From Kaistella montana (GTDB lineage Bacteria > Bacteroidota > Bacteroidia > Flavobacteriales > Weeksellaceae), in contig NZ_JANFQP010000001.1 of the NCBI RefSeq assembly GCF_024436175.1, positions 248,001 through 312,000 of the forward strand: a DNA stretch of 64,000 nucleotides, in the 5' to 3' direction. The notes under the pieces are model-generated. The model was not told where the DNA came from, ran no database searches, and saw only the letters and a program-made list of their open reading frames with translations. Shown here one piece after another: positions 9,795 through 15,663 of this stretch. Numbering within the stretch: the stretch's first letter is position 1; each line of letters starts with the position of its first letter. The position numbers and the translations under genes were made by a program.

Positions 9795-11393
9795 ATGAAT
9801 AAACTTAAGTTGTTTACGTTATTAATGTTCAGTTCTACTTTTATACTTACAAGTTGTGGTGGAGGTGGTAACGGTAAAAAGGGCGGTGGAACTACGCGAT
9901 TTGTTAGTAAAACAGGATGGAAACCTAATGAACAAAATGGTTGGTTTTTTAGTGGAAAACAGCAAAAAGGATGGCCAGGAATGGTCTATGTAGAAGGGGG
10001 TACTTTTACGATGGGATTAGTGAAAGATGATGTAATGCGTGACTGGAATAATACCCCAAGAAGAATGCAAGTAACTTCTTTCTATTTGGGAGAGACAGAA
10101 ATTACCAACTATGAATACCGTGAGTATGTAACATGGTTGAAATTTGTTTTTCCACCATCTAATCCTGATTATAAAGAAATTTATAATGGAGCTCTACCAA
10201 ATACTTCTGTTTGGAATAATGAACTTTCAAGAAATGATTTTGCTGAAACTTATTTCTATAGCCCTCAATATGATTACTATCCAGTAGTTGGGGTTTCTTG
10301 GTTGCAAGCTTCAAGGTATTGTGATTGGTTGACCGATAGAGCAAATGAAAAAGTGTTAATGCAACAAGGAGTGATCTCTAAAAATTTTTATAAAAATGAA
10401 TCAAATAATTTAGGTGCAAATTCATTTAGCCTAGATAAATTTAAAGAGAATGATCCTGATACTGAAGACTATATCAATACCCAAAGATTGAAACAACGAT
10501 TTGGAATTAAAACAACAAACCAACGAATTATTGCAGCAAATAAAAATGTGTCAGATGGAGTAGTTTCTAGATTTCGACTCCCAACAGAGGTGGAATGGGA
10601 ATTTGCAGCTTTAGGGATGGAAAAAGAAAGAAAGTACAATATGTACTTGAATAAAAAACCGGCCATAGAACAATTGAAAAGTCAAAGAAAGAAAGATAAT
10701 GGTAAATATCTGGATAATTTTAAAATTGGAAGTGGGGATTATTCTGGAGCTGGAGGATGGGAAAATGGTTCATCAACGACATCGGATGTAAAACAATATC
10801 CATCTAATAATTTAGGGCTTTATGGAATGTTTGGTAACGTTGCAGAATGGACCGCAGATGTTTATCGACCTATTATAGATCAGGAAGCTAGTGATTTTAA
10901 TTATTATAGAGGTAATGTGGTTCAGGAAGTTGTTAAAAATGCAGATGGGACATTTAGAAAAATTGTAAACCCTAAATATGATACTTTAGCTGACGGTAGA
11001 CTACTTTATAGAGGATTACCTGGACAATATGAAAGAGAAGTTGTTGCTGATAACAGAAACTTCAAGGATGGTGATTTCCAATCTTCATTAGATGCAGGTT
11101 ACGGTAGAGGTGAAGACAGTACCACAGCTGGCTACAACATGTATAATTCTAAACAAAAAAGATTTATCGTTGATGGCCGCGGTAGAGTAGTTCTTCAAAA
11201 AGATCCTGTATCCAGAACAACCAGAGTATCTAACGAAGTAAGAGTTATCAAAGGTGGTTCTTGGTTGGATGGTGCTTATTGGCTAGATCCAGGACAAAGA
11301 AGATACCGTGATGAAGCTAAAGCTTACGGTTGGGTTGGTTTCCGTGTTGCACAGGATGCTAAATCTGCCGGAAAAGGTAGAACTAAAAGATAA
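9795..11393 (+). CDS. gldJ: Gliding motility lipoprotein GldJ
   Basis: Outer-membrane lipoprotein needed for gliding and type IX secretion; it stabilises GldK and is part of the periplasmic ring and track. The frame is open from 9684, but ATG at 9795 gives a proper lipoprotein signal (MNKLKLFTLLMFSSTFILTS then Cys21) and is the preferred start, leaving 532 residues. After the Cys is a Gly-rich linker. The rest is an FGE-sulfatase/SUMF1-like domain: MVYVEGGTFTMG, FYLGETEITNYEYREYV, FRLPTEVEWEFAALG, GLYGMFGNVAEWTADVY and RVIKGGSWLDGAYW. GldJ proteins lack the Cys pair of true FGE and are not expected to be enzymes. A terminator follows; murF comes next. The neighbourhood porV-porU / gldJ-murF is typical for this class. 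Confidence 0.94.
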   Translation: MNKLKLFTLLMFSSTFILTSCGGGGNGKKGGGTTRFVSKTGWKPNEQNGWFFSGKQQKGWPGMVYVEGGTFTMGLVKDDVMRDWNNTPRRMQVTSFYLGETEITNYEYREYVTWLKFVFPPSNPDYKEIYNGALPNTSVWNNELSRNDFAETYFYSPQYDYYPVVGVSWLQASRYCDWLTDRANEKVLMQQGVISKNFYKNESNNLGANSFSLDKFKENDPDTEDYINTQRLKQRFGIKTTNQRIIAANKNVSDGVVSRFRLPTEVEWEFAALGMEKERKYNMYLNKKPAIEQLKSQRKKDNGKYLDNFKIGSGDYSGAGGWENGSSTTSDVKQYPSNNLGLYGMFGNVAEWTADVYRPIIDQEASDFNYYRGNVVQEVVKNADGTFRKIVNPKYDTLADGRLLYRGLPGQYEREVVADNRNFKDGDFQSSLDAGYGRGEDSTTAGYNMYNSKQKRFIVDGRGRVVLQKDPVSRTTRVSNEVRVIKGGSWLDGAYWLDPGQRRYRDEAKAYGWVGFRVAQDAKSAGKGRTKR

Positions 11394-11412
11394 TTAGTAT
11401 AAAATATTTCCC

Positions 11413-11443
11413 AAATCCTTCTGTTTTTGCAGAAGGATTTTTT
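11413..11443 (+). terminator. Rho-independent terminator after gldJ
   Basis: Perfect 11-bp stem AAATCCTTCTG / CAGAAGGATTT with loop TTTTTG, followed by TTT. The T-run is continuous with the murF -7 box. Confidence 0.75.
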
Positions 11444-11450
11444 ATTTTTG
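11443..11450 (+). promoter_or_regulatory. Putative -7 box (TATTTTTG) 4 nt before murF
   Basis: TATTTTTG-AAAA-ATG. The box starts on the last T of the gldJ terminator. A TTTG at 11426-11429 is only 13 nt upstream, shorter than the usual spacing, and lies in the hairpin loop. Confidence 0.4.
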
Positions 11451-11454
11451 AAAA

Positions 11455-12729
11455 ATGAATGTAGCCTCTTTTTATCCTCTTTTTCTGCAAGCAGGAAAAG
11501 TAACCATCGACAGCAGAAAGATTGAATCTAATGATATTTTCTTTGCTTTTTCCGGAGACAATTTCAACGCAGCTACTTTGGCTGAAAAAGCTGCTGATGA
11601 AGGAGCTTTAGCGGTAATTGTAGAAGATCAGGCGTTTGAAAATATAGAACGTAACATTTTTCATGTGCCTTCTACATTGGTTTTTCTTCAAGAATTGGCG
11701 ATTCATCACCGCAACCAGTTGAAAATTCCAATCATCGCATTGACGGGAAGTAACGGTAAAACTACTACCAAAGAAATCATCCACGTGGTTTTATCTCAGA
11801 AATATAATTTGCAATATACTTTTGGAAACTTAAATAATCATATAGGAGTTCCGCTAACCTTGCTTTCTATCAAGCCCGAACACGAAATGGCGGTAGTAGA
11901 AATGGGTGCCAATCATCAAAAAGAAATTGAAATGCTGTGTAAAATTGCACAACCCAATTTCGGTTACATTACCAATTTTGGGAAAGCGCATCTTGAAGGT
12001 TTCGGTGGTTTTGAAGGAGTTATTAAAGGAAAATCTGAAATGTATGATTATCTGAAAAGCCATTCTCAAACTATTTTGGTGAATGAAAATGATCCGATTC
12101 AGGTTGAAAAAACAGAAAATTATTCCCCAAAAATTACTTTTGGTAAAGCAAATTCTGATTATCTGTTTGAAGAATTTTCTACTGAAAATTTTGTAGGTTT
12201 AAGTTTTCAAGGTCAAAAAGCGCAATCCAAACTTACCGGAAATTATAATTTTACCAATCTTTGTGCTGCAGCGAGTTTGGGATTCCATTTCGGTTTAAAT
12301 TTTGAGCAAATAAAAACCGCAATCGAAAATTACACGCCTACCAATATGCGTTCTCAAGTATTGCAAAAAAACGGGAAAACATTTGTGTTAGATACTTATA
12401 ATGCCAATCCGAGTTCGATGGTGGAATCGTTGAAGAATTTCAGTACTTTCGAGGGTAGCAAAACGGTGATCATCGGCGATATGTTGGAATTGGGCGAGGA
12501 GTCTGAAAAGGAACATCAGGCGATTATGGCGCTTGCAGAATCATTGAATTTTGATGAAATCATCACGGTAGGAAAGCACTTTAAAAAAGCCAATCAAATC
12601 TCCAGATCTTTTGAAAATACTCAGGAATTTTCACAGTATTTGGTGTCGGAGCATATCAAATCAGAAAACATTCTGTTAAAAGCATCGAGAGGAATTGCGC
12701 TTGAGAAAATTCTGGACCTAATCGGTTAA
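11455..12729 (+). CDS. murF: UDP-N-acetylmuramoyl-tripeptide--D-alanyl-D-alanine ligase MurF
   Basis: Cytoplasmic ATP-dependent ligase adding D-Ala-D-Ala to UDP-MurNAc-tripeptide, the last soluble step of peptidoglycan precursor synthesis. The 424-residue protein has the N-terminal Mur ligase domain (TIDSRKIESNDIFFAFSG), the ATP-binding loop IIALTGSNGKTTTKE at about 93-107, the central motifs NLNNHIGVPLTLL and AVVEMGANHQKEIEML, and the C-terminal domain with DTYNANPSSM and GDMLELGEES. Length is slightly short but normal for Bacteroidota. The other mur genes are not in this window. The 3' end overlaps the convergent Nudix gene by 4 bp. Confidence 0.95.
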   Translation: MNVASFYPLFLQAGKVTIDSRKIESNDIFFAFSGDNFNAATLAEKAADEGALAVIVEDQAFENIERNIFHVPSTLVFLQELAIHHRNQLKIPIIALTGSNGKTTTKEIIHVVLSQKYNLQYTFGNLNNHIGVPLTLLSIKPEHEMAVVEMGANHQKEIEMLCKIAQPNFGYITNFGKAHLEGFGGFEGVIKGKSEMYDYLKSHSQTILVNENDPIQVEKTENYSPKITFGKANSDYLFEEFSTENFVGLSFQGQKAQSKLTGNYNFTNLCAAASLGFHFGLNFEQIKTAIENYTPTNMRSQVLQKNGKTFVLDTYNANPSSMVESLKNFSTFEGSKTVIIGDMLELGEESEKEHQAIMALAESLNFDEIITVGKHFKKANQISRSFENTQEFSQYLVSEHIKSENILLKASRGIALEKILDLIG

Positions 12730-13331
12730 TTTAAATCCCAATAATCATTCAGCACCAATTTGATATTCTGGAAAGTAACAGGAAAGACTTCTTTCATAAT
12801 CGCTTCTTGGTTTTTCCATGATACTTCAGAAATTCCCTCTTCGATCTGGGGTTTCGGCGTTTCGCTGCCCACATATTGCATTCTGAACCAATAAGTGGTT
12901 TTCAGGATTTTTTCGCCGTTTCTTTCGGTGTAAATGTGAAAAGTATTGTTGAGGAATTCTTCTAAAATAAGTTCCGATAATCCGGTTTCTTCTTCTACTT
13001 CACGCAGTGCAGCTTGTTCCAGAGATTCACCTTTTTCGATTTTTCCTTTCGGTAAATCCCATTTTCCGATTCTATGAATGAATAAAATTTCACCATTTTT
13101 ATTGTTGACAACGCCTCCCGCAGCTTCAATCACTCTGAACATGTGGGTAAAATCTTCCCAGATTTCTTCAATATTTTCCCCATATACATTCAGTTCCGGG
13201 CATGAAGTATTTTGCAGAAGATCAATCGCGATTTCCAGAGTCGCAAAACCCTCGAAACGGAGCTTTTTTTCCACGTTTTCTGGGTATTTACTAAGCGTTA
13301 ATTTTTTTTCATTCACAAAAACTTTATACAT
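12726..13331 (-). CDS. Nudix hydrolase
   Basis: Hydrolase of a nucleoside diphosphate linked to another moiety. The Nudix box is perfect: G96-x5-E102-x7-R110-E-V-x-E114-E115-x-G-L, in the run LPKGKIEKGESLEQAALREV and the residues just after it. The 201-residue protein has about 68 extra N-terminal residues before the fold (VIEAAGGVVNNKNGEILF); these resemble no domain I know. ATG at 13331 is used; the frame extends two codons to a TTG, which is less likely. It is divergent from the START-like gene with interleaved promoters, and its 3' end overlaps murF. The substrate cannot be inferred from sequence. Confidence 0.9.
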   Translation of the reverse strand: MYKVFVNEKKLTLSKYPENVEKKLRFEGFATLEIAIDLLQNTSCPELNVYGENIEEIWEDFTHMFRVIEAAGGVVNNKNGEILFIHRIGKWDLPKGKIEKGESLEQAALREVEEETGLSELILEEFLNNTFHIYTERNGEKILKTTYWFRMQYVGSETPKPQIEEGISEVSWKNQEAIMKEVFPVTFQNIKLVLNDYWDLN

Positions 13332-13334
13332 TTG
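13327..13334 (+). promoter_or_regulatory. Putative -7 box (TACATTTG) for the START-like gene
   Basis: Exact TAnnTTTG 29 nt before ATG 13364. It overlaps the start codon of the divergent Nudix gene. Confidence 0.4.
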
Positions 13335-13350
13335 CAACCATTTAATCTCA

Positions 13351-13358
13351 CAAAAATA
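13351..13358 (-). promoter_or_regulatory. Putative -7 box (TATTTTTG) for the Nudix gene
   Basis: The minus strand reads TATTTTTG, 19 nt before ATG 13331. It lies in the predicted leader of the divergent START-like gene, so the two promoters are interleaved. Confidence 0.4.
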
Positions 13359-13363
13359 TAAAA

Positions 13364-13750
13364 ATGAATTTAGAAGGACGCAAAATTATTGTAAATAAAT
13401 CTGTAAGCGAGTTAGTAGGGATGTTGAAAAATCCTGAAGATTATAAAAATCTGATGCCCGAATCTTTGCAGAACTTCGAAGTAAGAGACAACGGATTCAA
13501 ATTTGGTTTAAAAGGAATGCCCGAAATCGCCCTTAAAATCGATGAAGTTACCGAAAACCAAGTTTTGCTTTCTTCCGCAAGCTCAAGTTTGGATTTCTTG
13601 TTGAAAGGTACAATGAATGCTTTGAATGAAAATCAAACCGAAGTTCAGTTGTTGTTTGAAGGAAAATTCAATCCGTTTATCAAAATGATGGTAGAGAAAC
13701 CGCTTCAGAATTTCATCAATACCCTTACCGATAATATCGAAAAGTTGTAA
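13364..13750 (+). CDS. SRPBCC (START-like) family protein
   Basis: 128-residue single-domain protein with the helix-grip layout of the SRPBCC superfamily: an N-terminal strand and helix (IIVNKSVSELVGMLKNPEDY), central antiparallel strands, and a long C-terminal helix (MMVEKPLQNFINTLTDNI). Members bind hydrophobic ligands; none can be predicted here. It has no signal peptide, so it is cytoplasmic. It is monocistronic between the divergent Nudix gene and a strong bidirectional terminator. Confidence 0.75.
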   Translation: MNLEGRKIIVNKSVSELVGMLKNPEDYKNLMPESLQNFEVRDNGFKFGLKGMPEIALKIDEVTENQVLLSSASSSLDFLLKGTMNALNENQTEVQLLFEGKFNPFIKMMVEKPLQNFINTLTDNIEKL

Positions 13751-13768
13751 AAGAAATTTTAAAAACAA

Positions 13769-13803
13769 AAAGCCCTGAAAGTATAATTTTCAGGGCTTTT
13801 TTT
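13769..13803. terminator. Bidirectional rho-independent terminator
   Basis: Stem AGCCCTGAAA / TTTTCAGGGCT around TAAATTTATAC-like loop sequence, with an A-run on the left and T-run on the right. It serves the START-like gene (plus) and the ABC ATPase gene (minus). Confidence 0.8.
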
Positions 13804-14500
13804 ATGAATGGGTGTAATTTGCAAATGCTTCTTCTAAACTGCCGTATTTCCCTTTAAATTCATCAATTTGGGAATCCTGAATGATATTTCCTTGGTGAAT
13901 GAGAATCACCCTTGAGCAAAGCGCTTCCACTTCCTGCATGATGTGGGTGGAAAGAATAACGGTCTTTTGACGCCCAATTTCCTTAATCACATTACGAATT
14001 TCAATGATTTGGTTGGGATCCAGACCATTGGTTGGTTCATCGAGAATCAGCAAATCCGGTGAATGCAAAATTGCCTGTGCAAGACCAACTCTTTGCTTGT
14101 AACCTTTTGAAAGTTGCGATATTTTCTTGGATTTTTCTGGTGTAATTCCCACCAATTCAATCACTTCATCAATTCTTTCTTTAGAAATTTGATGAATGTC
14201 CGCAACGAAATTCAGGTATTCTTTTACATACATTTCTGGGTAAAGCGGATTGTTTTCCGGCAAAAAACCCATTTTTTTCTTCGCGCTAATTTCGTTTTTG
14301 GTAATATCTTCTTCGTTGAACAAAATATGCCCTTCATCAATTTTCATCGCACCGACAATCGATTTCATCAGCGTAGATTTTCCGGCTCCATTGGGGCCTA
14401 AAAGCCCGATGATTTCGCTATTTCCGATCTCGAGGTTGATGTCGTTTAAAGCAACTTGATCTCCGAAATTTTTTTTTAAATGAATGATCTGAAGTGACAT
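13802..14500 (-). CDS. ABC transporter ATP-binding protein, GldA-like but short
   Basis: Cytoplasmic ATPase subunit of an ABC transporter. 232 residues from ATG 14500; eight further upstream codons are open, but MSLQIIHLKKNFGDQVAL is the normal family start and a -7 box sits 21 nt before it. Walker A GPNGAGKST, Q-loop region KMGFLPENNPLYPEM, signature LSKGYKQRVGLAQA, Walker B LLILDEPTNGLDP and the H-loop STHIMQEVE are all present. The segment GFLPENNPLYPEMYVKEYL closely resembles gliding protein GldA. GldA is about 300 residues, so the C-terminal extension of roughly 60-70 residues is missing here. No permease gene (gldF/gldG type) is adjacent, so the partner must be elsewhere. I do not assign the gldA symbol. 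Confidence 0.85.
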   Translation of the reverse strand: MSLQIIHLKKNFGDQVALNDINLEIGNSEIIGLLGPNGAGKSTLMKSIVGAMKIDEGHILFNEEDITKNEISAKKKMGFLPENNPLYPEMYVKEYLNFVADIHQISKERIDEVIELVGITPEKSKKISQLSKGYKQRVGLAQAILHSPDLLILDEPTNGLDPNQIIEIRNVIKEIGRQKTVILSTHIMQEVEALCSRVILIHQGNIIQDSQIDEFKGKYGSLEEAFANYTHS

Positions 14501-14521
14501 GAATTGTTTTTCTGTTGGTTG

Positions 14522-14529
14522 CAAATTTA
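14522..14529 (-). promoter_or_regulatory. Putative -7 box (TAAATTTG) for the ABC ATPase gene
   Basis: The minus strand reads TAAATTTG, 21 nt before ATG 14500. It supports that start over the upstream codon at 14524. Confidence 0.4.
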
Positions 14530-14635
14530 AGCAATGATGTGCAATTGAGGAATTTTATTCCAGTGCAAATGCCTATTTATTGGTTTTAATTTAAATCGAA
14601 TAAATCATCACAACGAAATAAGGATTTATTTTTTA

Positions 14636-14664
14636 TTTGAAACGCAAAATCTTTTGTAATTTTG
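14636..14664 (+). promoter_or_regulatory. Promoter of tatA, predicted leaderless
   Basis: TTTG (14636-14639), 17 nt, TAATTTTG (14657-14664), then CCGA and the ATG at 14669. Both elements match the Bacteroidota consensus, and the start codon is 4 nt after the -7 box. Confidence 0.55.
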
Positions 14665-14668
14665 CCGA

Positions 14669-14995
14669 ATGGAATTAAGTATAGGAGAGATGCTTTTGAT
14701 CGCTGTAGCGATTGTAGTCTTGTTCGGACCCGATAAATTGCCACAAATTGCTCGTGACTTAGGTCAAGGAGTAAGAAAAATGCGTGGTGCGATGGAGGAT
14801 GTGAAAACCGAAATTTTGAAGGAAACCGATAATCCTGTTGCTGAAATAAAAAGGGAAATTGATAAGGTGAAACAAGCCGCGAAAGATTACAACCCACTTG
14901 CCGATGTCGAAAATAAAGAAGCGCTCGCGGAAAGAGCTCAGCCAAAAGTAAATCTCGCGGAAAACGACGAACACGAAGGTCCCGTAAGCCGATAA
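14669..14995 (+). CDS. tatA: Sec-independent (twin-arginine) translocase subunit TatA/TatE family
   Basis: Pore-forming or B-type subunit for export of folded proteins. The 108-residue protein has the usual layout: short N-terminal membrane helix (IGEMLLIAVAIVVLFGPDKL) with the FGP hinge, the amphipathic helix LPQIARDLGQGVRKMRGAM, then a charged, unstructured tail. The Glu in the first helix (ELSIGEMLL) and the length could also fit TatB, so TatA versus TatB is not certain; Bacteroidota often use one TatA-like protein. The PAP2 phosphatase gene starts 1 nt after its stop, so the two are co-transcribed. tatC is not in the window. Confidence 0.88.
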   Translation: MELSIGEMLLIAVAIVVLFGPDKLPQIARDLGQGVRKMRGAMEDVKTEILKETDNPVAEIKREIDKVKQAAKDYNPLADVENKEALAERAQPKVNLAENDEHEGPVSR

Positions 14996-14996
14996 A

Positions 14997-15566
14997 ATGC
15001 AAGAAATCATTCAAGAAGATAAACAGCTGTTTTTATGCCTCAATAATTTGGGGAGTCAGCCATTCGATCAGTTCTGGATCATGGTTTCGGAGACTTGGAT
15101 TTGGGTTCCGCTTTACATTATTTTCCTTTATTTGCTTTACAAAAAATTTGGAACCAGAAATTTGGTTTTTATACTCATTTTCATTGCTTTAGGTGTAACG
15201 GTTTCTGACCAACTTGCCGGGATTTTCAAAACCGGAATTTCCAGATTGAGACCTTGTCATGACCCTTCATTAGACGGTTTGTTGCGCGAAGTGAAATGTG
15301 GTGGACAATTTGGTTTTTATTCAAGTCATGCTTCCAATACCTTTTTTATTGCAACTTTGATGAGTATTTTGTTGCACAAAACACATCGGTATTTGCCTTA
15401 TTTTCTATTCATTTGGGCGGCGATGGTTTCTTATAGCCGAATTTATTTGGGAGTTCATTTCCCGATGGATATTCTCATGGGCGCTTTGATGGGATTTTTC
15501 CTCGGAGGTTTCTTCGCAACGCTTTCATTGAAGGTAATTCACAAAAGACAACAATCGAATTCCTAA
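14997..15566 (+). CDS. PAP2-family membrane phosphatase
   Basis: Integral membrane lipid phosphatase of the PAP2 superfamily (undecaprenyl-pyrophosphate, phosphatidylglycerophosphate or lipid A type substrates). 189 residues with about five membrane helices and the three signature motifs: KTGISRLRP (KxxxxxxRP), YSSHASN (a variant of PSGH, keeping the catalytic His) and SRIYLGVHFPMD (SRxxxxxHxxxD). The order and spacing are right for an active enzyme. It directly follows tatA with a 1-nt gap. Substrate is not deducible; recycling of undecaprenyl pyrophosphate is the commonest role for this size class. Confidence 0.9.
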   Translation: MQEIIQEDKQLFLCLNNLGSQPFDQFWIMVSETWIWVPLYIIFLYLLYKKFGTRNLVFILIFIALGVTVSDQLAGIFKTGISRLRPCHDPSLDGLLREVKCGGQFGFYSSHASNTFFIATLMSILLHKTHRYLPYFLFIWAAMVSYSRIYLGVHFPMDILMGALMGFFLGGFFATLSLKVIHKRQQSNS

Positions 15567-15650
15567 GTATTTTTTCACCTAAATCTTAATAGCAAGCGCA
15601 ACGTTTCACGAATCTTCGCTCATTCCTTTTCGTGCATCGCTGTAAAATAT

Positions 15651-15658
15651 TATCTTTG
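15651..15658 (+). promoter_or_regulatory. Putative -7 box (TATCTTTG) 5 nt before polA
   Basis: TATCTTTG-CTATT-ATG. Exact consensus with the start codon 5 nt away, so polA mRNA may be leaderless. No clear -33 TTTG is seen. Confidence 0.45.
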
Positions 15659-15663
15659 CTATT

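Noticed and set aside
13332-13337. TTG-started N-terminal extension of the Nudix protein
   Set aside because: An ATG two codons later (13331) gives a normal start and fits the -7 box spacing.
14586-15014. 142-codon minus-strand open frame over tatA
   Set aside because: Complete overlap with tatA, whose motifs are clear; Arg/Phe-rich composition of a shadow frame.
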